A DNA stretch of 29,832 bases from Bacillota bacterium (GTDB taxonomy: Bacteria; Bacillota; Clostridia; Lachnospirales; Lachnospiraceae). The first letter of the stretch is position 1, and each line of letters begins with the position of its first letter. Location of the stretch: positions 1 through 29,832 of the forward strand of contig JAEZLY010000219.1 in NCBI GenBank assembly GCA_023414985.1. The letters run 5' to 3'. The position numbers and the translations under genes were made by a program. Shown piece by piece: positions 14,541 through 22,461 of this stretch. The notes under the pieces were generated by a model. It saw only the letters and a program-made list of their open reading frames with translations. It was not told the origin of the DNA and did not search any database.

Positions 14541-17345
14541 TTATTCATTAAATTTTGCACCACACTTCGGGCAAACATTATCACCTCTGTAGATATGACC
14601 GCATCTGTAGCAGCATTTTACACTGTGCTTTTCCTTAGCTATATAGGCAACATCTCTTGACTCCGGTTTTTCCTTGAGATAGGTGATAAATTCATCTAAA
14701 CCCTTACAAAATGCTTTGACATCGGATAGGTTCAGATCGTTCGAAAGCTTGATTCTGCCCTGCCGCTCACTAACCGCACAGACATTCTTTCCTTTTCTGG
14801 CTATCAGCTCTTCTATATCCAGTACATCAAGCGTTCCTGATTCAGTCAAGGTATTATAGAAGATATGATCCGGTGTCAGAACGAAGCCTCTTCTGCCGTT
14901 CTCTTTCATGGAAGCATCACAGATCAGAATGGGAAATTCGTATTTCCCCCTTCCTGCCGCATAGGTATTCAGTGCATTTTGAATAATCAGACTTTCTTCT
15001 GACTCCTGGTCGGTTCGTGATCCTTTTCTGACGTTATAATAATGAACTCTTCCCTTTTCTGTGATTATTTTACCCATATCCTTGGCTAATTTTCCGATCA
15101 GCTGTTCACACTCATTCATTTTAATTTTTGTGAGGCGTTGATCTATGATGCCGAGTATGTTGGTCTTCAGTTCAGGAAGAAGCTCACTGTCTGAAATCTC
15201 TTTATATGCTCTGATCCCGTCCTCAAAAGAAAGCTCTGCCGGATCACCGCACAGCTTCTTGATTGTAGCTTCATCCATGGCATAAATCTTATCATGAATC
15301 GTCTCCAGGAAGGGGGCAGCAATTCTTTCTTCGAAGTCTTCTTTTTTCAAATTCTGATAAAGCTGCATAAAGGATTTTCTGTCCCTTGCACCTGCCTTTT
15401 TAATGAATACAGTTATCTCCTGCTTTTCAGCTTCTTCCCGTATATGGTCCAGATAAGTCAAATAAGTACTATGATCGATATCTTTGTACTGCCGAATGGT
15501 ATCCTTCAGCATAAGATATTGTTTTTTCGTAATATCAGCAGGAATTTTGAGCCGAATCGCTTCCAATTCCTTTCTTCCCTTCTCTTCGAGAAGTTTAGCA
15601 AGGGGCTGTAATAATTCTTCCCGAAATTTCTCTTTTAAATCTTCCTTCTTTATCTCCTCCATCGTGCGGATTACATTTCTATAATCCTTTCCCCTGCAAG
15701 CTTCTGCCTTCTCCCTGAGAGAGCTCTCTTTACTGAGGAAGCGTACCGGTTCGCTCCTATCCGATCTTGCTTCCGAAGCAACTCCTGTCGGCTTTGATGA
15801 AGCAGCAGACTCAGAAGTTACTGCTTCCTGATTCCTGTCATAATCAGAAAAATGATTGAAATCATCATTAGAAGTATGTTTAGAAGTATCATATAATTTA
15901 TTTCTGAAACTCTGCCTTGAATTGCTGCCCGAAGTATGACTCAAATTAATACCGGAATCCTTCTTGGATGTTTTTTCGGAAGTGTATTCGGAAGAATGCG
16001 GTAAATCCTTCTGAGAAGAATTTCCCTGTATCGATTCAGAATCATATTCTTTCTTGTTTCCGATCATACTGCCCCTAAGCTTCGGTATATGATTTCTGAC
16101 CATATCCCGTCCCCGTCCGGATCTTGACCGAACAACCCCGGGTTTCCCGGAATGGTCAGCCTCCTGTTCAGAGAATCTCGTCAGCCGGAAAGCAGAATCC
16201 TCCTCCTCTTTCGCAGCCTTCGAATGACGTTTTCTCTTTTTGATCTCTTTTAGTACTGCCTTATTAAATTTTACTGCGCTTTTCGGCGGATAGAAACCCG
16301 AATCCATCTTTTCCTTAAGCCTGTCGACCTCAAGATCAGATAATTTATTTAGTCTTTTACACACGTCCTCGAGAGGTGTCTGATTTTCAATTTTATCTTT
16401 ACGATAATCCGCCTCATACTCATTAAAATTACAGTTATAAGATCTTACTCCGGTCTTCCCGATAATTTCAATATAGTCCTCATAAGCCTCCTTATCATCC
16501 TCAAAATCCAGAGTATAGACACTGCCGTCTGCTAAAAGCAGATGGGGCTTCGGAGTAAAAAGCCGATGACAGGTATGGCAGGTATAGGCTCTGGCCAGGT
16601 AAACCCCTTTCTCATCTGTCTCGATCAGAAGCTCCTCCCCCTCCGGATAAATTACCATGGAAAGCTTTTTGCTGCAGATCGGACATTGATAACCAACCTT
16701 ATAAAAGTTATTACCTATACGGGACTTGATTTTCTCTTCCTCCGTCAATTCCTCATTCTCAAAGGTATAACGTTCTCCTTTCCAGACAATCTTGTGCCAC
16801 AGACCGATATCATATTTTCCTTTTTCTTTACCGGCTTCCTCCGACGGGTTCTCATCTGCCTGCTGTTCAGCTTCTCTGTCCTCTTTCTTCTGCCTGTCCA
16901 GAATCAGCTGTACCATATCCTCATAGGTAATCTGAACCCCATCTCTATATAACCGAAGACTCTCCTCGGTTAATACCGGTTCCACTGCAATTTCCTTCAG
17001 TATGTTTCCAAACAGGGAATTGATCTGGGGATAGTCCCTTTCTACCGTCAAGCCTTTTATCTTGCCCCATTTTCCAAAGGCATATAAGGTCATGTTAAGT
17101 ACATTTCCCAGTAATTCATTCTTCGTGATCTGAATTATGGAATCCTCCTTCAGATTCACTTCGGCTGTATTGCTTCCGACAGCTCTGTTTCCGAAATCGA
17201 ACATCAATACACTGTCACTTCCCGTTAGCACCAGATTGTTATTTCTGATGATAAATACCTCGTTCCACTTGAAATTCTTGCCCATGGTATTGATCAGCTT
17301 AACAAATACGACTTTCAGCTCCGCATTCGCTCTCAGTAAGATCAT
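14541..17345 (-). CDS. Unrecognised 934-residue protein with two zinc ribbons
   Basis: I do not recognise this protein. In order: a beta-rich N-terminal part (1-120) with VFIIRNNNLVLTGSDSVLMFDFG; a Glu-rich stretch; a first four-cysteine zinc site C221-x2-C224 and C256-x2-C259 inside a beta hairpin; a basic helical segment near 350-380; a Ser/Thr/Asn-rich low-complexity linker at about 400-530 with degenerate HTS/YTS repeats; a long charged helical region (about 540-740); a PH-like beta domain (about 745-890, RRGFVLTPDHIFYNTL); and a C-terminal zinc ribbon C912-x2-C915-x9-C925-x2-C928. No signal peptide or membrane helix. GGGAGGAAGG precedes the ATG. It lies 93 bp after the GTPase-nuclease gene on the same strand and may share its transcript. 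Zinc ribbons suggest nucleic acid or ribosome contact, but function is unknown. Confidence 0.85.
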   Translation of the reverse strand: MILLRANAELKVVFVKLINTMGKNFKWNEVFIIRNNNLVLTGSDSVLMFDFGNRAVGSNTAEVNLKEDSIIQITKNELLGNVLNMTLYAFGKWGKIKGLTVERDYPQINSLFGNILKEIAVEPVLTEESLRLYRDGVQITYEDMVQLILDRQKKEDREAEQQADENPSEEAGKEKGKYDIGLWHKIVWKGERYTFENEELTEEEKIKSRIGNNFYKVGYQCPICSKKLSMVIYPEGEELLIETDEKGVYLARAYTCHTCHRLFTPKPHLLLADGSVYTLDFEDDKEAYEDYIEIIGKTGVRSYNCNFNEYEADYRKDKIENQTPLEDVCKRLNKLSDLEVDRLKEKMDSGFYPPKSAVKFNKAVLKEIKKRKRHSKAAKEEEDSAFRLTRFSEQEADHSGKPGVVRSRSGRGRDMVRNHIPKLRGSMIGNKKEYDSESIQGNSSQKDLPHSSEYTSEKTSKKDSGINLSHTSGSNSRQSFRNKLYDTSKHTSNDDFNHFSDYDRNQEAVTSESAASSKPTGVASEARSDRSEPVRFLSKESSLREKAEACRGKDYRNVIRTMEEIKKEDLKEKFREELLQPLAKLLEEKGRKELEAIRLKIPADITKKQYLMLKDTIRQYKDIDHSTYLTYLDHIREEAEKQEITVFIKKAGARDRKSFMQLYQNLKKEDFEERIAAPFLETIHDKIYAMDEATIKKLCGDPAELSFEDGIRAYKEISDSELLPELKTNILGIIDQRLTKIKMNECEQLIGKLAKDMGKIITEKGRVHYYNVRKGSRTDQESEESLIIQNALNTYAAGRGKYEFPILICDASMKENGRRGFVLTPDHIFYNTLTESGTLDVLDIEELIARKGKNVCAVSERQGRIKLSNDLNLSDVKAFCKGLDEFITYLKEKPESRDVAYIAKEKHSVKCCYRCGHIYRGDNVCPKCGAKFNE

Positions 17346-17438
17346 AGTAAAACCTTCCTCCCTGCCGGTTATCCTTTGTTCCGATTCTGTATCTATATTC
17401 TAACATCGTATTTTATTTTCGGAAATATTACATTCTCT

Positions 17439-20228
17439 CTATTCCTCAAAAAGCCCACGGATGTTGTCGTCAATCTGATCCCCCAGAAAAGCACGGCCTT
17501 TGGGAATCTGGTCCAGGTAATCTCTACGGATCTGATTGCTGATTCGGTCTATTTCCTCCTTCAGATCCTTTGCAGATAATCTCGTCGCACCCTTACCCAG
17601 AATGATGATCTGTTCCAGTGCATCCGAGGTAGCAACTGTCACACGGTGTTTCCGTGCAATTTCATGGGTTACTTTCTCTATATACTGATCAGCGGTCTCT
17701 GCTTCCTTCGTATATACCACATGAATATTATGGTAATCCAGAACCTCTCCGGTGCCGCCTTTCACCTTATAGGCATCGAACACCAGAATCAGGATGCAGT
17801 TTCGAAAGCCCTGATAATTGCTTAAGATATCCATGAGTTTGTTTCTGGCAGCATCCATGTTCTCTTTGGCTAATTCATTCAGCTCCTCCCAGGAGAAGAT
17901 AATATTATAACCATCCACCAGAAGATATTCCATCTGCTGCTCTTTGCTTTCTTGTTTCTGCTGATATTCGGCGCTTTTCTGCTTTTGCTGCTCCTCCGAT
18001 CGTACAGCAGGTGCAGTTCTTTTCTCATAGCCAAGAGCCCCCTGAGCAGGATTCAATCTCTGCTTCATCGGACCGAAGGCACGGACAAAGATTTCTTCCA
18101 GCTCTTTATCCTCCCGTATCGAGGCTTCATAACTTTTTCCGGTTCTGGTTTCGGCCTGTGTCTTTACCGCAGGAAGAGTATTATCTTCAGCTGAGCGCTT
18201 TTCTGCTTCGTATAAACGATCAGATTTTCTTTCTGAAGGAACACTCTCTGTCTCGATGAATTCTTCTGCCTCCGGCTGCCATCCGTTCTCCAGATGCATG
18301 AATTCCTCAACCCTGTCCCAATCTACTGCAAAGCCTACTCCATGGGCACAGAATACAGAGCCGGTAGGATTATCCGTGTCCCGTTCACTGTCATATCCAA
18401 GCTTTTCTATGACTTCCTCCGAATTATGACAGGGTTCGTAACCCTTCAACAGACAGAACAGTCGCCCTCTGCCCCTGGTATATGCTGTTACTTCCGATTG
18501 ATACCCCTGCATCGTCGCTACCGGGGCACTTCCAGTAAGTACCGCATTCTCTCCCATTAACTCGGGAGGATTGAAGGTACCACACATCCTTTGCAGGTCG
18601 GACATGGCCCTGCCCAAGGAATCCGAAGGAAGTTCAAACCTGAAATTATAATATGGCTCCAGAAGAAGGCTTTTCGCCCTTTTTAGTCCCTGCCTGACTG
18701 CCCGGTAGGTCGCCTGTCTGAAATCCCCACCCTCAGTATGCTTTATATGTGCCCGTCCGGTGATCAGGGTCAGCTTCATATCCGTAATCGGAGATCCTGT
18801 TAACACCCCGATATGTTCTTTTTCCTCCAGATGGGTTAAGATCAACCTCTGCCAGCTGCGCTCCAATACATCCTCGCTGCAGCATGAAGTGATTTCCAAT
18901 CCGCTTCCGGGTTCGCCCGGCTCCAGTAACAGATGCACCTCAGCATAATGACGCAGTGGTTCAAAATGCCCCACTCCCATGACAGGTTCCAGGATGGTTT
19001 CTTTATAGACGATGTTTCCCTGCCCAAACTCAGCGGCAATCCCAAACCGCTCCAGGATTAGGGCCTTCAGGATATCTACCTGTACTTCCCCCATTAACTG
19101 AACATGGATTTCCTTCAGCTGATCAGACCAGACAATATGAAGCAGAGGATCTTCCTCCTCCAGCAATCGCATTTTCGATAAAACCATATGTGCATCACAG
19201 TCTGGCGGAAGCAGTAGCCTATAGTTCAATACAGGCTCCAAAATCGGTAGATCGGATACTGCCTCTGTTCCAAGTCCTTCTCCCGGATAAGTATTACTCA
19301 ATCCTGTGACCGCACAGACAGTACCGGCCGAAGCCTCCTCTACCGCTTCATATCTGGTACCGGAGTAAATTCTGATCTGGTCTACCTTTTCTTCCCAGAC
19401 AGCGGTTTCTTCGAGCCTCTCCCTTCGGTTCGTCAAAAGCTCCTTAACCTTTAAGCTTCCCCCGGTAATTTTCATATAGGTCAGGCGGTTTCCCTGATCA
19501 TCTCGAGCGATCTTAAAGACTTTTGCACCAAATTGATTTTGTGATCGGAACGAACTCGTAAACTGCTCCAGTCCGTCAAGAAAGGCTTCCACTCCCTCCA
19601 GCCTCAAGGCCGAGCCAAAGTAACAGGGAAATATTCTTCTCTTTGAGATAAATTCCGCGATATTCTCTGTCTCTATCTTGCCTTTTTCCACATATTCCTC
19701 CAGCAATGTCTCATCACACATAGCCAGATTTTCCATAAATTCTGCCGGATTTTGATCCGCACTGAAGTCAATGCAGCCTTCATTCAGCAGTCTTTTTAGT
19801 TCTGTCATTAGAGCACTTCTGTCCGTTCCAGCCAAATCCATCTTATTGACAAACAGAAAGGTCGGTATCTGATACCTGGCAAGCAGGTTCCAGAGCGTTA
19901 AGGTATGTCCCTGGACACCGTCACTGCCACTGATGACCAGTATTGCATAATCCAAAACCTGTAGCGTCCGTTCCATCTCAGCGGAAAAATCCACATGTCC
20001 CGGTGTATCCAGCAAAGTGGCTTCCAAATCTTTAAAATGAAATACAGCCTGTTTCGAAAAGATGGTAATACCCCTGGCACGCTCCATCTCGTAGGTATCC
20101 AGAAAAGCGTCCTTATGGTCTACCCTGCCCAATTTTCTGATACTGCCGGTCAGATAAAGCATACCTTCCGCCAGTGTTGTCTTTCCTGCATCTACATGGG
20201 CCAAAATACCGATTACCAGCTTTTTCAT
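17439..20228 (-). CDS. Tet(M)-like translational GTPase fused to a C-terminal NYN (YacP/Rae1-type) nuclease domain
   Basis: Single chain of 929 residues. The first ~640 residues match Tet(M)/EF-G ribosomal protection proteins: G1 AHVDAGKTT (10-18), switch I RGITI (52-56), G3 DTPGHVD (74-80), G4 NKMD (128-131), G5 GSA in PCYFGSALRLEG, then EF-G domains II-V. A ~120-residue Gln/Glu/Lys-rich linker follows. From residue 766 a YacP/Rae1 NYN domain begins (MEYLLVDGYNIIFSW) with the four expected acidic positions Asp772, Asp818 (VFDAYK), Asp847 (TADQYI) and Asp869 (ATSDAL). Start 20228 is set by AGGAG seven bases upstream. True Tet(M) is ~640 residues with no nuclease; the domain IV tip here (HTEGGDFRQAT) differs from the resistance proteins. 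I infer a ribosome-acting factor and not proven tetracycline resistance. The zinc-ribbon gene follows downstream. Confidence 0.93.
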   Translation of the reverse strand: MKKLVIGILAHVDAGKTTLAEGMLYLTGSIRKLGRVDHKDAFLDTYEMERARGITIFSKQAVFHFKDLEATLLDTPGHVDFSAEMERTLQVLDYAILVISGSDGVQGHTLTLWNLLARYQIPTFLFVNKMDLAGTDRSALMTELKRLLNEGCIDFSADQNPAEFMENLAMCDETLLEEYVEKGKIETENIAEFISKRRIFPCYFGSALRLEGVEAFLDGLEQFTSSFRSQNQFGAKVFKIARDDQGNRLTYMKITGGSLKVKELLTNRRERLEETAVWEEKVDQIRIYSGTRYEAVEEASAGTVCAVTGLSNTYPGEGLGTEAVSDLPILEPVLNYRLLLPPDCDAHMVLSKMRLLEEEDPLLHIVWSDQLKEIHVQLMGEVQVDILKALILERFGIAAEFGQGNIVYKETILEPVMGVGHFEPLRHYAEVHLLLEPGEPGSGLEITSCCSEDVLERSWQRLILTHLEEKEHIGVLTGSPITDMKLTLITGRAHIKHTEGGDFRQATYRAVRQGLKRAKSLLLEPYYNFRFELPSDSLGRAMSDLQRMCGTFNPPELMGENAVLTGSAPVATMQGYQSEVTAYTRGRGRLFCLLKGYEPCHNSEEVIEKLGYDSERDTDNPTGSVFCAHGVGFAVDWDRVEEFMHLENGWQPEAEEFIETESVPSERKSDRLYEAEKRSAEDNTLPAVKTQAETRTGKSYEASIREDKELEEIFVRAFGPMKQRLNPAQGALGYEKRTAPAVRSEEQQKQKSAEYQQKQESKEQQMEYLLVDGYNIIFSWEELNELAKENMDAARNKLMDILSNYQGFRNCILILVFDAYKVKGGTGEVLDYHNIHVVYTKEAETADQYIEKVTHEIARKHRVTVATSDALEQIIILGKGATRLSAKDLKEEIDRISNQIRRDYLDQIPKGRAFLGDQIDDNIRGLFEE

Positions 20229-20329
20229 TGTCGTCTCCTGTAACATTATCGTGTATTTATACTATAAGAATAATAATAAATTATATAATTCGGGAATGCA
20301 AGGGTGTTACTGCCTGTGGAATAAAATAC

Positions 20330-20358
20330 TTGACCATATATTTTAGAAAGCGTATAAT
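20330..20358 (+). promoter_or_regulatory. Promoter of the MATE gene
   Basis: TTGACC (20330-20335) and TATAAT (20353-20358) are separated by 17 bp on plus, 60 bp before the MATE start. One mismatch from consensus in the -35. The divergent GTPase gene must start from the other end of this spacer, where only a weaker TATAGT/TATAAA patch is visible near 20260. Confidence 0.8.
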
Positions 20359-20418
20359 TCCTATTCATACGACATCTTTTGGCTGGATTGCCGTAATTTC
20401 GATCTTAGGTGATAAAGC

Positions 20419-21777
20419 ATGCATAATAATTTTCTAAAACAAAATAGTGAACAAAGGCGCAATTTGATCCTGAACGGACCGGTATCAACGACGATCCTTC
20501 TGTTGTCGGTTCCCACGTTAATGATGGGTCTGGTTCAGTCCGTTATTCCGGTGATTGACGGCCTTTTTCTGAATAATTTCGTCGGTACAGTGGCCGCAAG
20601 TGCCGTTACCTATTGTGCACCGATTGTTAATATAACCGCAGCGTTGGCGCAGGGCTTAAGTGTAGCGGGCATGGCCGTCATTGGTCAATCCAACGGTAAG
20701 GGAGCCTTCGAAGACAGTCGGCGTATCTCTATTCAGCTGATTGTTGTTACCTTCCTGCTGGGTTTTCTTTTAGCTCCAATTCTGGTGCTCCTTGCTTTCC
20801 CCGCTTCCGCTCATGTAAATGCAGAGATTTCCCATGATGTATTTGTCTATCTGATTTTAAGTGCGGGTGTCATTCCTTTTTCCTTTATGGAGTCAATCTA
20901 TAACGCCATCAAGAATGCCCAGGGCAAACCGGAGGATACCTTTGCAAGGATGATCCTCATGCTCGTATTGAAAATAATCTTCAGTGCTCTTTTTATTGCA
21001 GTCTTTCATTGGGGCCTGGTCGGTACGGTTCTGGCCTCCCTGGCGTCTAATATACTGATTACCGTATGGATGTATTATGAATTATTTCTGAAACCAAACG
21101 GAGACCGCTTTACTATGACCGGTTTCAAATTCGATAAGCTGATCATTAAGAATCTGATCCATATCGGTTTCCCTTCCATGCTCTCCAGTGTAATGCTGAA
21201 CCTCGGCTTCTTCCTCATCAACAATGAAGTTGAGAAATATGGTCCGATTGTTTTAAATGGTCAGGGCATTGCCAACAGCATCACCTCCGTTTGCTTTATC
21301 CTGCCCTCTTCTTTCGGCTCCTCGGTGACTACCATGGTCAGTATGAATATCGGTGCCAAGCAAGTAGACAAAGCAAAAAAGTCCTGCCTCATCGGCTGTA
21401 TCATCAGTGCTATCACTGCCGCAGTATTAATCGCAATAATCGTACCGCTTTCCTCACACCTAACCGTTCTCTTTACCCGGGAGCCGGAGGTACTTGATGT
21501 GGCCAACCGTGCTCTTCATATTTATACCTATTCCGTCATCGGCTTCGGCATCTGCATGGTGCAGCAGGGAGCCTTCATCGGTCTTGGACGAACCCGCATC
21601 ACGTTGGTACTCAGTATCCTCCGTATCTGGCTTCTCCGTTATGTATTTATCCTGGCTACCGAGCATTTTCTCGGGTTTTACTCGGTATTCTGGGGGAATC
21701 TGTTTTCTAATTATATGGCAGCCTTGATCACGACCGTCATGATTTTTAAAATGAAGTGGGTCTCTGATTTAGATTAA
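20419..21777 (+). CDS. MATE family multidrug/metabolite exporter
   Basis: Inner-membrane antiporter of 452 residues with about twelve predicted helices in two MatE halves. The start region (LILNGPVSTTILLLSVPTLMMGLVQSVIPVIDGLFL) matches the first helix of the DinF/NorM-like clostridial MATE group, and the mid segment NGQGIANSITSVCFILPSSFGSSVTTMVSMNIGAKQ is the typical start of the second half, with the family's G-x-N-x-G-A motif. These exporters use Na+ or H+ to extrude cationic drugs or metabolites; the substrate is unknown. AGGTGA lies eight bases before the ATG. It is one of only two plus-strand genes in the window and has its own promoter and a shared terminator. Confidence 0.95.
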   Translation: MHNNFLKQNSEQRRNLILNGPVSTTILLLSVPTLMMGLVQSVIPVIDGLFLNNFVGTVAASAVTYCAPIVNITAALAQGLSVAGMAVIGQSNGKGAFEDSRRISIQLIVVTFLLGFLLAPILVLLAFPASAHVNAEISHDVFVYLILSAGVIPFSFMESIYNAIKNAQGKPEDTFARMILMLVLKIIFSALFIAVFHWGLVGTVLASLASNILITVWMYYELFLKPNGDRFTMTGFKFDKLIIKNLIHIGFPSMLSSVMLNLGFFLINNEVEKYGPIVLNGQGIANSITSVCFILPSSFGSSVTTMVSMNIGAKQVDKAKKSCLIGCIISAITAAVLIAIIVPLSSHLTVLFTREPEVLDVANRALHIYTYSVIGFGICMVQQGAFIGLGRTRITLVLSILRIWLLRYVFILATEHFLGFYSVFWGNLFSNYMAALITTVMIFKMKWVSDLD

Positions 21778-21784
21778 CATAAAG

Positions 21785-21836
21785 CAAAAACCTCCTTTCC
21801 AATCTTATTAAAAGAAAGATGGAAAAGGGGGTTTTT
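21785..21836 (+). terminator. Bidirectional terminator between MATE and VOC genes
   Basis: AAAACCTCCTTTCC-ATCTT and AAGATGGAAAAGGGGGTTTT pair over about 18 bp with small bulges; the plus strand ends in six T (GGTTTTTT) and the minus strand in five T. It lies just past the MATE stop and 25 bp past the convergent VOC gene stop. Confidence 0.88.
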
Positions 21837-21860
21837 TCACAAATATAGAATATTATAGTT

Positions 21861-22277
21861 CTATTCCGAATCCAAACTTAACTGCCAGTTTATTCCGAAT
21901 TTATCTGTCAAATTACCGTAGCACTTACTCCAGAAGGTTTGCTGCAGTTCCATATTCACTGTACCGCCTTCTTTCAATTTCTCGTAATTCGAACGGACTT
22001 CATTTTCATCCGAGCTTACGACGGTAAGGCTGATGTTGTTACCTTGAAGGAATGGCATCCCCGGAGGTACATCAGAGAACATAACCTTACTGCCGCTGAT
22101 CATCAAATATGTGTGCAGAACCAAATCCTTCGTTGCTTCTTCCTGTCCGAAACCGGAAGTATCCTGGACATCTCCGAACAGCATGAACTGAGGCTTATCT
22201 GTGTGAAATGTCTCGGCATAAAACTCCACAGCTTCCCTGCAATTACCGCTAAAATTAATGTAAGCCTGTACTGACAT
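21861..22277 (-). CDS. VOC / PhnB-like family protein
   Basis: Small vicinal-oxygen-chelate fold protein of 138 residues, of the PhnB-like or 3-demethylubiquinone methyltransferase-like group (named by homology, with no methyltransferase activity implied). It shows the AYINFSGNCREAVEFYAETF start, the SGSKVMFSDVPPGMPFLQGNNISL central strand pair and the WSKCYGNLTDKFGINWQL ending that are shared by this group. The metal ligands of true glyoxalases are not conserved in PhnB-like proteins, so catalysis is uncertain. AAGGAGG lies seven bases before the ATG. Monocistronic, converging on the MATE gene; two dyads lie in its upstream region. Confidence 0.92.
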   Translation of the reverse strand: MSVQAYINFSGNCREAVEFYAETFHTDKPQFMLFGDVQDTSGFGQEEATKDLVLHTYLMISGSKVMFSDVPPGMPFLQGNNISLTVVSSDENEVRSNYEKLKEGGTVNMELQQTFWSKCYGNLTDKFGINWQLSLDSE

Positions 22278-22345
22278 ATCATTTCCTCCTTATCATTTGA
22301 AAATATACACCTAGTTTCTACGAACCGACATTAATTATACTGAGA

Positions 22346-22381
22346 TAACATCATGTTACTGGTGTAAAGGTAACCAGTTAC
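22346..22381. promoter_or_regulatory. Cluster of short dyads upstream of the VOC gene
   Basis: TAACATCATGTTA (22346-22358) is a perfect 13-bp palindrome; GTAACCAGTTAC (22370-22381) is a second dyad, and TTAC-TGGT-GTAA bridges them. On minus a TATAAT lies at 22336-22341 just downstream of the first palindrome, with no good -35, so an activator binding here could drive the VOC gene. No adjacent regulator gene is present. Confidence 0.45.
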
Positions 22382-22461
22382 ACTATTATATGGCAGATTT
22401 TGTCGAAATTCAAGATTATAAGTTATGCCTTCTGAAATTTATCATACAGGAGAGTTTCTCT

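Noticed and set aside
17439..20228. Naming the GTPase as a tetracycline resistance gene
   Set aside because: The domain IV loop differs from Tet(M)/Tet(O), and the chain has an extra linker and nuclease domain; family similarity alone does not show resistance.
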